A program made the position numbers and the translations under genes. From OMIW01 sp044235645 (GTDB lineage: Bacteria; Bdellovibrionota_C; UBA2361; OMIW01), in contig JBIIHQ010000009.1 of NCBI GenBank assembly GCA_044235645.1, positions 1 to 64,000 on the forward strand: a stretch of 64,000 nucleotides of DNA. The letters are read 5' to 3'. The notes beneath the pieces were generated by a model. The model was not told the DNA's origin. It did no database searches and saw only the letters and a list, made by a program, of their open reading frames with translations. Positions 26,312 through 35,653 of this stretch are shown piece by piece (within the stretch, counting starts at the first letter, position 1; each line of letters opens with the position of its first letter).

Positions 26312-26983
26312 TTACAGCTGAAGCGCCTCGATACCCCCCTGTTCTCTTTGAGAGAAACGCTCACCCTTGAAAACCCAGGTCTTGACACCAATTATTCCGT
26401 AGGTGGTCTTAGCTTCTGCCGTGCCGTATTCTATATCAGCTCGTAGCGTATGCAATGGTATCCGACCCTCTTTTTGACTCTCGGACCTGGCAATATCTGC
26501 CCCGTTAAGGCGCCCGCCGACAACAACCTTGACCCCCTCAGCACCGCTCCTCATAGCCTTACCAACCGCATCCTTCATCGCCCTTCGGAAGTTGACTCGC
26601 CTTTCGAGACTGAACGCTATCCCTTCTGCAAGCAACTGAGCATCCATTTCCGCCTTTCGACTCTCGACGATGTTTAAAGCTACCTTATCCCTCGACCTCC
26701 TGACCAGGTCACACAGCTCCTTTTTCAGGTGCTCTATATCCTTCCCTTTTTTTCCTATGACGAGGCCCGGCTTAGCTGCGAATATGTTTACCTTGACCCT
26801 TTCTCCCGCACGTTCAATCTCAACGCGACTGATGCCGGCTGATACTAATTTAGACTTTACAAACGCTCTCACCCTCAGGTCCTCCCCGATGTGGCGAGCG
26901 GCGTCTCTTGTGGAAAACCATTTTGACTCCCACCCGTATAAAATTCCGGTCCGTAGTCCGCGTGGATGTGTTTTCTGACCCAT
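26312..26983 (-). CDS. rpsC: 30S ribosomal protein S3
   Basis: S3 forms the mRNA entry helicase with S4 and S5. The start MGQKTHPRGLRTGI, the KH domain with VIGKKGKDIEHLKKEL, and GRLNGADIARSE are typical. 223 residues. Confidence 0.98.
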   Translation of the reverse strand: MGQKTHPRGLRTGILYGWESKWFSTRDAARHIGEDLRVRAFVKSKLVSAGISRVEIERAGERVKVNIFAAKPGLVIGKKGKDIEHLKKELCDLVRRSRDKVALNIVESRKAEMDAQLLAEGIAFSLERRVNFRRAMKDAVGKAMRSGAEGVKVVVGGRLNGADIARSESQKEGRIPLHTLRADIEYGTAEAKTTYGIIGVKTWVFKGERFSQREQGGIEALQL

Positions 26984-27033
26984 AGTAATCTTATTCCCGA
27001 TATATATAAATCGAATCCCGGAGAACCTCTTCG

Positions 27034-27408
27034 CTATCCATTTCGAGCGCTCAGCACAACTGTAATGTGCGATGACCTCATCCTAATCGGAGAAGCACTG
27101 CCACGCGCCCTTGGCATGCTCCGTTTCAGCGTCACCCCCGAATCTACGTAAGCCTCCGAGACGAAAAGCGAATCAACGTCGACTCGCTCTGGGCGCGTAT
27201 CAATGGCATTAGCTACTGCCGATTGAATGAGTTTCTCGGCAAGCCTGGCGGTCTTTTGTTTCTGAAAGCGGAGTATGTTTAGCGCGTGAGCTACCGACTC
27301 CCCGCGAACCATATTAATAATCAGACGAGCCTTCTGTGGCGACACACGCGCTCCACGAAGCCGACTTACAGACACTGAGCTCTCTACTTTACTTTTTTCC
27401 CGACCCAT
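27034..27408 (-). CDS. rplV: 50S ribosomal protein L22
   Basis: L22 contributes the beta-hairpin that lines the exit tunnel. Signatures VSPQKARLIINMVRG, KLIQSAVANA and the tunnel hairpin MPRARGSASPIRMRSSHITVVL are present. 124 residues with a short charged N-terminal extension. Confidence 0.97.
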   Translation of the reverse strand: MGREKSKVESSVSVSRLRGARVSPQKARLIINMVRGESVAHALNILRFQKQKTARLAEKLIQSAVANAIDTRPERVDVDSLFVSEAYVDSGVTLKRSMPRARGSASPIRMRSSHITVVLSARNG

Positions 27409-27423
27409 TGCGCGTTCCTTCCT

Positions 27424-27696
27424 TTACTTCTTACCCGATTTTGACGAATGGCCATGGTACGACCGTGTCGGGGAGAACTCCCCTAGCTTGTGACCGACCA
27501 TGTTTTCGGTAACAAATACGGCATGGAAGGTCTTTCCATTGTGAACTGCAAACGTCAGTCCGATCATCTCCGGGATAATGGTAGAACGCCGAGACCACGT
27601 CTTTATTGGCCCTTTATGCGCCCCAGACTTCGCTCGACCTATCCACTTGGCAAGACAGTTATCTAAAAATGGACCTTTTTTTACTGACCGTGGCAT
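27424..27696 (-). CDS. rpsS: 30S ribosomal protein S19
   Basis: S19 sits in the 30S head with S13. Start MPRSVKKGPFLDNCLAKW (ATG at 27696), with IKTWSRRSTIIPEMIG and KLGEFSPTRSYHGH. 90 residues. The frame is open 6 codons further upstream, without support. Confidence 0.98.
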   Translation of the reverse strand: MPRSVKKGPFLDNCLAKWIGRAKSGAHKGPIKTWSRRSTIIPEMIGLTFAVHNGKTFHAVFVTENMVGHKLGEFSPTRSYHGHSSKSGKK

Positions 27697-27720
27697 GGCT
27701 TCCCCCAAATCCAATTGACC

Positions 27721-28551
27721 CTACTTCTTCGCACCTCTCCGGCGCACGATGAACGCCGCTGTCCTCTTGTTCTTCCTCGTCTTGAAACCCTTAGCAGGAA
27801 CAGCTGACTGAGATACAGGGTGCCGCCCCCCAGAAGTCTTCCCTTCTCCTCCCCCCATCGGATGGTCAACAGGGTTACGAGCGACACCTCGGTTCTTAGG
27901 CCTGATACCAAGCCAACGGCTCCTCCCAGCTTTACCAAACTCCTGATTGGAATGGTCCGCGTTACCTACACCACCAACTGTCGCATAACACTCGGACAAA
28001 ATTTTTCTCATTTCACCCGACGGAAGTTTCACTAAGGCGTACTTTCCTTCTTTCGCAACCAGTTGCGCTGCATTTCCAGCTGACCGGACTAACTGCCCGC
28101 CTCGTCCCGGTTTTAACTCGAGATTATGGATAGGCTGGCCCGTGGGAATACTCCTCAACGGAAGCGCGTTACCTACTCTTACCTCGACCGACTCTCCTGC
28201 CATCACCGTACTCCCTACGGACAATCCCTGAGGTGCGAGAATATAGGTCTTAGCTCCATCAGCATAAGCAAGAAGGGCAAGATGGGAGGATCGATTGGGA
28301 TCATACTCAAGCGCTACAACTCGTGCCGGGACATCCCGTTTCAGTCGTCGAAAGTCAACGACCCTATATCGCCTTTTATGCCCGCCGCCGGTATTCACAT
28401 TGGTGACTCTTCCTTGTGAATTGCGTCCACCGGAGGAGGAACGTTTGCTAATCAATGCTTTCTCAGGCGCCTTATCGGAGAGCTGACTAAGGTCAACCCT
28501 AACAGCATGCCTCCTTCCTGCCGTTATTGGACGAAACCGTCGCAGTGCCAT
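27721..28551 (-). CDS. rplB: 50S ribosomal protein L2
   Basis: L2 is essential for subunit association and peptidyl transfer. Motifs GRVTNVNTGGGHKRRYRVVDF, VALEYDPNRSSHLALL and the C-terminal GVARNPVDHPMGGGEGKTSGG (with the conserved His in the HPMGGGEG loop) are intact. 276 residues. Confidence 0.98.
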   Translation of the reverse strand: MALRRFRPITAGRRHAVRVDLSQLSDKAPEKALISKRSSSGGRNSQGRVTNVNTGGGHKRRYRVVDFRRLKRDVPARVVALEYDPNRSSHLALLAYADGAKTYILAPQGLSVGSTVMAGESVEVRVGNALPLRSIPTGQPIHNLELKPGRGGQLVRSAGNAAQLVAKEGKYALVKLPSGEMRKILSECYATVGGVGNADHSNQEFGKAGRSRWLGIRPKNRGVARNPVDHPMGGGEGKTSGGRHPVSQSAVPAKGFKTRKNKRTAAFIVRRRGAKK

Positions 28552-28553
28552 AC

Positions 28554-28865
28554 CTAAACTCCTTCAAGGACATTTACTTCACTTCCTTCAGCCAGCGTAA
28601 TATAGGCCTTCTTATAACCTGCCCTCTTACCAACTGAACGCCCCACCCTCTTTGGCTTCCCATTGTAGCGGGCCGTACGAACGCCTACTACCTTCACTTT
28701 GAACACCCTCTCTACGGCAACCCTTATATCCGTCTTATTCGCGCGCGGATCCACCGTTAGAACCAAGAGCCCTGTTGACATAGCCTTTTCGGTCAAAACA
28801 GGGGACTTTAGAATCGCATAATGATGCGGTTCAGGTTGCTTACCGTCTTGATTTCCACTATTCAT
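28554..28865 (-). CDS. rplW: 50S ribosomal protein L23
   Basis: L23 is the main docking site at the tunnel exit. The core YAILKSPVLTEKAMS, VDPRANKTDIRVAVERVFKV and GRSVGKRAGYKKAYITL identifies it. The chosen ATG at 28865 overlaps the end of rplD by 8 nt, implying coupling. An in-frame start at 28904 would overlap more. About 103 residues. Confidence 0.95.
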   Translation of the reverse strand: MNSGNQDGKQPEPHHYAILKSPVLTEKAMSTGLLVLTVDPRANKTDIRVAVERVFKVKVVGVRTARYNGKPKRVGRSVGKRAGYKKAYITLAEGSEVNVLEGV

Positions 28866-29529
28866 TACCAGCCTCCTCAGTTCGAGCGCCCATTCTCTGC
28901 TCAACTACCCCTTCAATATGCTTGAGCGTCGCTTCCGACATAACGATATAACGGCTACGAACAAGGTCATAAACATTGACCCCTTCACAACCTATCACCG
29001 TAACTCCCTCCAAATTACGAAACGATAGCGCAACTCTACTTTCTTGGGGATGTAGAACTATCAGAACACCACCTTTGTTCGCCCCAACTGCCCTGAGCAG
29101 GCTGGCTCCTTCCTTAGCTCTTCCGGTGCAGCAATTTAGCGTGTCCAACACCACGAGTCTTTTGCCGTCGACCACATCAGTCAATGCTGAAGCTAGGGCT
29201 GCAAGACGAACCTTTTTGTTTAAACCAGTTTCATAGGAACGTGGACGAGGACCGTGAACAACGGCACCACCCACCCACAATGGAGAGATAGAGGAGCCAG
29301 CTCTTGCCCGACCTGTGCCCTTTTGACGATAAGGCTTCTTACCTCCGCCCTTCATCGCACTCCTTTCGAGCGCACTATGGGTTCCTGCTCTCCGCTTGGC
29401 CAATTGCCAAACGACCGTTGCATGAACAGCAAGCTGTGACTTAGGACTCGCAAAGACCCGGGGAGATAGACCGATCGAACGACAGTGCGTACCCCCTGAA
29501 TCCACTAGGTCATAAGTAATTACATCCAT
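28858..29529 (-). CDS. rplD: 50S ribosomal protein L4
   Basis: L4 reaches into the tunnel and in enterobacteria represses the S10 operon. The conserved MKGGGKKPYRQKGTGRARAG loop and FGP-type segment (GPRPRSYETGLNKKVRLAAL) are present. The ATG at 29529 (MDVITYDL) gives 223 residues. The C-terminus adds a short acidic tail (GARTEEAGNE). Confidence 0.97.
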   Translation of the reverse strand: MDVITYDLVDSGGTHCRSIGLSPRVFASPKSQLAVHATVVWQLAKRRAGTHSALERSAMKGGGKKPYRQKGTGRARAGSSISPLWVGGAVVHGPRPRSYETGLNKKVRLAALASALTDVVDGKRLVVLDTLNCCTGRAKEGASLLRAVGANKGGVLIVLHPQESRVALSFRNLEGVTVIGCEGVNVYDLVRSRYIVMSEATLKHIEGVVEQRMGARTEEAGNE

Positions 29530-29568
29530 ATTAGTTCTCGCCCTTAATCTTTTCATCATTGGCCCAAG

Positions 29569-30228
29569 TTAGTTCTTCCTGGCCTTTTTAATGACTACAA
29601 GCCCACCCTTGGAGCCCGGAATACCTCCCTTGACAATGAGAAGGTTCTCCTCTGCCCTCACCCCAACCACTTGCAAGTTTTGTAACGTGACCGCCTCGCC
29701 ACCCATTCGGCCCGGCATCTTTTTGTTCTTGAAGATTCGCCCGGGAAATTTACGGCAGCCTACCGAGCCGATATGCCGACGATACTCATGCGTCCCTCTG
29801 GTCGCGGGCTGACCTTTTGTGTGGAAGCGACGCACCACACCTTGAAAGCCCTTGCCGACAGAGGTCCCAGATACGTCGACCAGGTCTCCGTCCTTGAAAA
29901 CCTCGCCCACCCTAATCTCGGTCCCCACCGAGTCCCATCCAAAATTCGACGGCGTACAGCGTATCTCCTTTACGTGTTCGAAGGCACCTAACCCAACCTT
30001 GTCGAAAAGCCCCTTTTCCGGCTTCGCAACCCGGGAGGCCTTCTTCGGCTCAAACCCGAGCTGTACCCCGTCATAACCCTGCTTCGACTTCTCGAGAATT
30101 TGTAGAACGTAACACGGTCCGGTTCTGATAACCGTCACGGGGATTGTTTCCCCTTCACCTGTGAAGACCTGCGTCATTCCGACCTTCACCCCTAGGATGC
30201 CTTGTGGGTAGACTCTTTCGGTCGTCAT
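29569..30228 (-). CDS. rplC: 50S ribosomal protein L3
   Basis: L3 starts 50S assembly near the peptidyl transferase centre. Motifs GILGVKVGMTQVF, VSGTSVGKGFQGVVRRF, the loop with QPATRGTHEYRRHIGSVG and KKMPGRMGGEAVT are clear. 219 residues. Confidence 0.98.
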   Translation of the reverse strand: MTTERVYPQGILGVKVGMTQVFTGEGETIPVTVIRTGPCYVLQILEKSKQGYDGVQLGFEPKKASRVAKPEKGLFDKVGLGAFEHVKEIRCTPSNFGWDSVGTEIRVGEVFKDGDLVDVSGTSVGKGFQGVVRRFHTKGQPATRGTHEYRRHIGSVGCRKFPGRIFKNKKMPGRMGGEAVTLQNLQVVGVRAEENLLIVKGGIPGSKGGLVVIKKARKN

Positions 30229-30305
30229 TTGACCCTCTCATGAGTTTCTTTAACTGACATTAGTGAGTTCCCTCTGGAGGAACACACCGAGAATTATACA
30301 GCTGC

Positions 30306-30623
30306 TTACTGGAGCTTAATCTCAACATCGATCCCTGTCGACAATTCAAGCTTTCCAAGTTCATCCAATGTCTGGAGAGTTGGCTCAAGAATGTCGATGA
30401 GCCGCTTGTGGACCCTTAGCTCAAATTGCTCTCGGGACTTCTTATCGGCAAAGGTCGAACGCTGGACGGTATACTTAATCGTCCTGGTCGGTAAAGGTAT
30501 CGGACCGGCGACGCGCCCCCCTGTCCGACGAACGATCGTAACGATCTCTGCTACTGCCGTGTCCAGGAGGCCGTGATCAAATCCCTTTAATCGGACCCTC
30601 ATCTGCTGATTACCAACCATCAT
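30306..30623 (-). CDS. rpsJ: 30S ribosomal protein S10 / NusE
   Basis: S10 is both a 30S head protein and the NusB partner in antitermination. Motifs MRVRLKGFDHGLLDTAV, GPIPLPTRTIKYTV and FELRVHKRLIDILEPT are typical. The ATG at 30623 is preferred because AAGGA lies 9 nt upstream. An ATG at 30632 is too close to it. 105 residues. Confidence 0.97.
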   Translation of the reverse strand: MMVGNQQMRVRLKGFDHGLLDTAVAEIVTIVRRTGGRVAGPIPLPTRTIKYTVQRSTFADKKSREQFELRVHKRLIDILEPTLQTLDELGKLELSTGIDVEIKLQ

Positions 30624-30720
30624 GACTCTCATTCCTTACCAAAATGGCCGCCAACTCCCCTACAAGAATCAATTCCCAAGGGCTGCGGCCAATTTTTTTT
30701 AAATCACCAATCTCACGAAC

Positions 30721-31917
30721 CTACTCGATGATTTCAGTAACGACCCCTGAGCCGACAGTGCGACCACCCTCCCGAATTGCAAACCGTACACCCCGCTCCA
30801 TAGCGATTGGCTGGGCCAACTCCACATCTATATTGATGTGATCCCCAGGCATGGCCATCTCAACACCGTCGGGCAACTTGATGCTTCCTGTCACATCTGT
30901 CGTACGAAAATAGAACTGCGGTCGGTAGCCCGAGAAGAACGGCTTGTGACGTCCACCTTCTTCCTTCTTCAAGATGTAGGCCTCGGCTTTAAACTTTGTA
31001 TGGGGCTTTATAGAACCAGTCCGTGCCAGGACTTGTCCCCTCTCTACATCATCGCGCTTCAACCCACGGAGGAGACATCCAACATTATCCCCGGCAAATC
31101 CCTCTTCCAAGGATTTGTTGAACATCTCAACTCCCGTAACGGTCGTCTTCGTAGTAGCGCGTAGCCCAACGATCTCGACTTCCTCGCCAACCTTGACCTT
31201 ACCCCGCTCTATACGCCCTGTAGCGACGGTCCCTCTTCCCGCAATCGAAAACACATCCTCTACAGACATTAGGAAGGGTTTATCCACCTCCCGCTCCGGG
31301 ACAGGGATATAGTCATCAATTGTTGCAAGTAGCCGGTCAATACAGCCTTTGCCGAGATCCCCCTCTTCGAGATTAAGCGCCTTCAGCGCGCTACCTCTTA
31401 TGATAGGTGTGTCGTCCCCAGGAAAATCATATTTATTGAGAAGATCGCGTACCTCCATTTCCACCAGTTCGAGTAACTCTTCGTCATCGACGATGTCAAC
31501 TTTGTTCAGAAACACTACAATCTTCGGAACTCCCACCTGTCGCGCTAGAAGGATGTGCTCCCGAGTCTGGGGCATAGGACCATCAGCAGCGCTAACGACC
31601 AATATCGCTCCGTCCATTTGAGCGGCTCCCGTAATCATATTCTTCACGTAGTCAGCGTGACCAGGACAATCAACGTGAGCGTAATGTCGACCCGCAGTCT
31701 CGTATTCCACATGTGCGCTCGCAATCGTGACCGTCTTTGTCGCGTCACGCACCGTTCCGCCTTTCGCGATGTCAGCATAGCTCTTTTCCTTCGCAAGAGC
31801 CTTTGATGCTTGTACCTTTACTAGGGCCGCCGTGAGAGTCGTTTTTCCGTGATCGACATGGCCTATGGTGCCGACGTTGACGTGGTCCTTAGTACGTTCG
31901 AACTTTGCTTTTGACAT
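30721..31917 (-). CDS. tuf: elongation factor Tu with atypical switch I loop
   Basis: EF-Tu delivers aminoacyl-tRNA to the ribosome. The 398-residue protein has the P-loop GHVDHGKT (19-26), DCPGHADY (83-90), NKVD and three intact domains. Switch I is unusual: in place of the common APEEKARGITI stretch it reads AKGGTVRDATKTVTI (about 51-65), keeping the Thr of the effector motif but not Arg-Gly. I recall this loop from planctomycete EF-Tu. The rest, such as the end RFAIREGGRTVGSGVVTEIIE, is normal. It is the last gene before the S10 block and the only tuf in the window. Confidence 0.97.
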   Translation of the reverse strand: MSKAKFERTKDHVNVGTIGHVDHGKTTLTAALVKVQASKALAKEKSYADIAKGGTVRDATKTVTIASAHVEYETAGRHYAHVDCPGHADYVKNMITGAAQMDGAILVVSAADGPMPQTREHILLARQVGVPKIVVFLNKVDIVDDEELLELVEMEVRDLLNKYDFPGDDTPIIRGSALKALNLEEGDLGKGCIDRLLATIDDYIPVPEREVDKPFLMSVEDVFSIAGRGTVATGRIERGKVKVGEEVEIVGLRATTKTTVTGVEMFNKSLEEGFAGDNVGCLLRGLKRDDVERGQVLARTGSIKPHTKFKAEAYILKKEEGGRHKPFFSGYRPQFYFRTTDVTGSIKLPDGVEMAMPGDHINIDVELAQPIAMERGVRFAIREGGRTVGSGVVTEIIE

Positions 31918-32009
31918 AGTTATCTCCCTTCACCTAACTAATAAATAAACTCTTTTTGATGGACACCGCTTTTTGAATTCTACTTCAACAGTCTCAAATT
32001 TCTGGCTAC

Positions 32010-34118
32010 TTACTTTTTAATAATTCCCTCAGCCACATGGTTTGGAACTGGCGCATAGTGATGGTACTCCATGGTAAAAGTAGCCCTCCCTTGAGAACTT
32101 GACCTAAGATCCGTAGAATAGCCAAACATCTCGGCCAACGGAACTTCTGCCTTGATGGCCTGCGCTCCTGAACGGGGCTCCATCCCTAGAATACGCGATC
32201 GCCGCCGATTTATATCCCCAACGATATTGCTCACGAAATCATCCGGACAAACGACTTCAACTGACATAATCGGTTCGAGGAGTTGGGGGCCAGCCTTTCG
32301 ACAAGCCTCCTTGACACACATCGACCCCGCTATCTTAAATGCAATTTCGCTAGAGTCAACTTCGTGAAAGCTACCAAAATAGAGCACCACTTTCGTATCA
32401 ATCACCGGAAAGCCCGCCAAAATACCACCGCCGAGCGCCTCCTTTACCCCCTTTTCAACAGCAGGAATGAATTCCTTAGGTATAACCCCCCCCTTTATCT
32501 CATCATGGAACTCATTCCCCTTCCCGGCATCAAGAGGGCTAACCCTCAGGAAGACGTGACCAAACTGGCCCTTGCCGCCGGATTGTTTTGCGTACTTGAC
32601 TTCGTGCTCCACCTCTCGGGTTATCGTCTCTCGGTAGGCCACTTGAGGCTTACCTGCCTTCGTCTCAACCCCATACTCTCGGAAAAGACGCTGCTGAATA
32701 ATATCGAGGTGTAATTCCCCCATACCGGCGATAATCGTTTGACCAGACTCCTCGTCAGTAAATACCTTTAAAGAAGGATCCTCTTTGGAAAGCTTCATCA
32801 AAGAAAGGCCCATCTTTTCCTCATCGGCCTTTGTTTTGGGCTCGACCGCTATACTAATTACCGGTTCTGGAGCATGTATCGACTCAAGAAGTATAGGTGA
32901 GCTTTCATCTGATAGAGTATCTCCAGTGTAAGTCTCCTTTAAGCCAACTGCCGCCCCAATATCCCCCGCAGAAAGTTCTTTTACTTCTTCTCTTTTGTCC
33001 GCATGCATCTTTACGATTCGACCGATACGCTCACGCTTTCCTCTGCGAGTATTCAGAACGGAGGTTCCCGCCGCGATGGTACCTGAGTAAACCCGGAAGA
33101 ACGTCAGCCCTCCGACATATGGATCACTTACTATCTTGAATGCAAGCGCGGAGAACGGTTGATTGGCGTCCGCTTCCCTCACCAGCTTCTCTACTAGCTC
33201 AACTGGCTTGCTCGCATCCTCCGGCGCTATACCTTGAACCGCCGGAATATCAAGCGGGGAAGGGAGGTAATCTATGACGGCATCCAGAAGCGGTTGTACC
33301 CCCTTATTCTTGAATGCGCTGCCACACAAAATCGGGAATATCTCCATCGCGAGGGTCCCTCTCCGCAAGGCGGACATAATCTCCGGCTCAGCGACTTCCT
33401 CCCCGGCAAGGTACTTTTCCATAATCGCGTCATCAAAGTCAGCCACCGCTTCGACGAGCCTTTCCCGAGCCTTGACGGCCTGTTCCTTCAATTCCTGAGG
33501 GATATCACGAATCTCAAACCGAGCCCCCTTAGTCTCTTCCACATAAACGATCGCCTTCATGGCGATTAAATCGATTACCCCGAGAAAATCCGATTCAGAG
33601 CCAATTGGAATCTGGATTGGAACCCCATTAGCCCCAAGTCGCTCCTTTATAGCCTCGACGCATTTATCAAAATTTGCGCCCATCCGATCCATCTTATTGA
33701 CGAAGCAGAAACGCGGAACCCTGAACTTGTTCGCTTGACGCCAAACCGTCTCCGACTGAGGCTCAACGCCACTCACCCCATCGAATACTGCCACCGCGCC
33801 ATCGAGAACGCGCAAACTTCTCTCCACTTCAATCGTGAAATCTACATGGCCTGGCGTATCAATAATATTCACTCGGTGGGTTGGCTTGTCTCCCAACGAT
33901 CCCGACCACTCGCAGGTGGTGGCGGCCGAAGTAATAGTAATCCCTCTCTCCTGCTCGAGCTCCATGTAATCCATGGTAGCTCCCCCTTCATGGACTTCGC
34001 CGATTTTATAATTCTTCCCAGTGTAATAGAGTATTCGTTCAGTCGTAGTCGTTTTACCAGCATCGATGTGAGCCATGATGCCGATGTTTCGAGTTTTTGA
34101 TAAATCAATTTTGGCCAC
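32010..34118 (-). CDS. fusA: elongation factor G
   Basis: EF-G catalyses translocation and helps recycle ribosomes. The 702-residue product has the P-loop AHIDAGKTTTTER, switch I (EQERGITITSAATTCEW), DTPGHVDFT, NKMDRMGANF, and domain IV with GGVIPKEFIPAVEKG, which reaches the decoding centre. Single copy here, between rpsG and tuf as in the classic str operon. Confidence 0.98.
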   Translation of the reverse strand: MAKIDLSKTRNIGIMAHIDAGKTTTTERILYYTGKNYKIGEVHEGGATMDYMELEQERGITITSAATTCEWSGSLGDKPTHRVNIIDTPGHVDFTIEVERSLRVLDGAVAVFDGVSGVEPQSETVWRQANKFRVPRFCFVNKMDRMGANFDKCVEAIKERLGANGVPIQIPIGSESDFLGVIDLIAMKAIVYVEETKGARFEIRDIPQELKEQAVKARERLVEAVADFDDAIMEKYLAGEEVAEPEIMSALRRGTLAMEIFPILCGSAFKNKGVQPLLDAVIDYLPSPLDIPAVQGIAPEDASKPVELVEKLVREADANQPFSALAFKIVSDPYVGGLTFFRVYSGTIAAGTSVLNTRRGKRERIGRIVKMHADKREEVKELSAGDIGAAVGLKETYTGDTLSDESSPILLESIHAPEPVISIAVEPKTKADEEKMGLSLMKLSKEDPSLKVFTDEESGQTIIAGMGELHLDIIQQRLFREYGVETKAGKPQVAYRETITREVEHEVKYAKQSGGKGQFGHVFLRVSPLDAGKGNEFHDEIKGGVIPKEFIPAVEKGVKEALGGGILAGFPVIDTKVVLYFGSFHEVDSSEIAFKIAGSMCVKEACRKAGPQLLEPIMSVEVVCPDDFVSNIVGDINRRRSRILGMEPRSGAQAIKAEVPLAEMFGYSTDLRSSSQGRATFTMEYHHYAPVPNHVAEGIIKK

Positions 34119-34250
34119 AGCTCAAATCCTATTGTTTGGCGACTGACTGTAGAACGTGCCTACCGAAATACCGCCGAAAGAGTACATTACTTGGTGCTTA
34201 GACACCTCAGTTAGCAATTGACTAACCCACTAACCCATAAATTTTATCGC

Positions 34251-34724
34251 CTACCATCTGAAATGGGCGAAGGCCTTGTTAGCCTCGGCCATTCTATGCG
34301 TATCCTCACGCTTCTTGACAGCAGCTCCCCGGTTGTTACTTGCATCTATTAGTTCATTTGCCAACCTATCAGCCAAAGTACGCTCACTCCTGCCGTTTGC
34401 CGCTGTTATTAACCATCTAAGTGCCAACGACTGGGCACGCGCCGCCCGAACGTCTGTGGGCACTTGATATGTGGCCCCGCCGACTCTGCGCGACCTAACC
34501 TCAACTACCGGGCGGATATTGCCCAGTGCACCCGTGAATACTTGAACAGGGTCTGCCCCGGGCAGTTTAACAGCTATCCGATCCAGAGCCCCGTACAGAG
34601 CACGCTCAGCCACCCCTTTTTTACCGCTCTGCATTATCGCATTCACAGCCTTTGTAACAATGGTGTTGCCAAACTTTGGGTCTGGTAAAACTTCTCGCGA
34701 AAAATCTCTCTTCTTCCTGGACAT
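34251..34724 (-). CDS. rpsG: 30S ribosomal protein S7
   Basis: S7 nucleates 30S head assembly and often represses the str operon. Signatures LPDPKFGNTIVTKAVNAIMQ, EVRSRRVGGATYQVP and KKREDTHRMAEANKAFAHFRW are diagnostic. 157 residues, normal. Confidence 0.98.
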   Translation of the reverse strand: MSRKKRDFSREVLPDPKFGNTIVTKAVNAIMQSGKKGVAERALYGALDRIAVKLPGADPVQVFTGALGNIRPVVEVRSRRVGGATYQVPTDVRAARAQSLALRWLITAANGRSERTLADRLANELIDASNNRGAAVKKREDTHRMAEANKAFAHFRW

Positions 34725-34787
34725 AATCGCTCCATGCGTGACTGGAAACTGTTTTGTATCTGATCTAGCGTACCCCGACCATCTAGA

Positions 34788-35159
34788 CTACTTTGGACGC
34801 TTGGCCCCATATTTCGACCGGGCCTGACGGCGGTTCTGGACACCGTGTGCTTCAAGCTTCCCTCGGATGATGTGGTAGCGCACCCCCGGTAAATCCTTGA
34901 CCCTTCCCCCACGGATAAGGACAACAGAATGCTCTTGAAGATTATGTCCTACGCCTGGGATGTAGCTCGTTACTTCCATCCCCGTCGTTAATCGGACTCT
35001 TGCGACCTTCCGGAGAGCTGAGTTAGGCTTCTTAGGGGTTTGAGTATAAACCCTCGTACACACACCTCGCTTTTGCGGACACCCAACAAGGGCTGGAGAT
35101 TTAGTCTTCCAGGCCTTAGCTACTCGACTTTTTCTAACGAGCTGATTGATTGTTGGCAT
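34788..35159 (-). CDS. rpsL: 30S ribosomal protein S12
   Basis: S12 monitors decoding. The start MPTINQLVRKSRVAK, TQTPKKPNSALRKVARV and DLPGVRYHIIRGKLEAHGV are present. The lysines tied to streptomycin sensitivity in other bacteria (in TPKKPNSA and RVKDLPGV) are wild type. 123 residues. First gene of the str unit, preceded by a 550-nt region with a candidate promoter. Confidence 0.98.
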   Translation of the reverse strand: MPTINQLVRKSRVAKAWKTKSPALVGCPQKRGVCTRVYTQTPKKPNSALRKVARVRLTTGMEVTSYIPGVGHNLQEHSVVLIRGGRVKDLPGVRYHIIRGKLEAHGVQNRRQARSKYGAKRPK

Positions 35160-35292
35160 ACTAAACGCTCCTTCTCACGCTTTTCGTCTGAGTAGCCCCT
35201 GATCATTCCCTCAAGAGCTTTGTCCACCCTTTCGACATGGACGCTCCCATTCAGACTTGGTCGCTGTTCACCAGGTCCGCCAGGAGATACAA

Positions 35293-35298
35293 ATTATA
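35293..35298 (-). promoter_or_regulatory. second candidate -10 box upstream of rpsL
   Basis: A perfect TATAAT on the minus strand, about 134 nt before the rpsL start. No good -35 hexamer lies 16-18 nt upstream, so it is weaker evidence than the upstream pair. Confidence 0.3.
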
Positions 35299-35507
35299 TA
35301 AACAGGTGGAGTCTTTTTGAGTTAACCCGTTTACTTGAGCTGAAATGTATGGATCCCAGCGTCTAAACTTTGCACTGACTGTGGCGAATGATACCTACGG
35401 GTATAGGCATTGCATTCTGTCACGCTAGCTTCCCTCGGCTATTCCTGTTGAGAAATACTTGGGTTTTTGCAGCCTAGCGGTCTGGCACAGGCCGTTTGAG
35501 CACCGCG

Positions 35508-35536
35508 ATTCTGACTCGCGAGCACTCCCCTGTCAA
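35508..35536 (-). promoter_or_regulatory. candidate sigma-70-type promoter of rpsL operon
   Basis: On the minus strand a perfect -35 TTGACA (35531-35536) is followed after 17 nt by CAGAAT (35508-35513), a 4 of 6 match to the -10 box. It lies just downstream of the rpoC terminator, as expected for a fresh start of the str/S10/spc/alpha unit. Confidence 0.5.
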
Positions 35537-35619
35537 GGATTTGGTTGAATTATTTACAAAAGGTCCTACTTTTTCACCTTTCTTCAATCAAAGCTCTTCC
35601 GACCGGGTTCCTCCCCTCC

Positions 35620-35653
35620 AAAAAAAGTGGGGGGAGCAGACGCTCCCCCCACT
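35620..35653 (-). terminator. strong Rho-independent terminator after rpoC
   Basis: A perfect 12-bp stem (35626-35637 with 35642-35653, arm AGTGGGGGGAGC) closes a 4-nt loop. On the minus-strand transcript it runs directly into seven U (35620-35626). It starts about 56 nt beyond the rpoC stop. Confidence 0.92.

Noticed and set aside
35264..35290. A string resembling the small SRP RNA (CTGTTCACCAGGTCCG, then CCAGGAG)
   Set aside because: The conserved GGAAG tetraloop region and flanking helices are missing, so the similarity is superficial.
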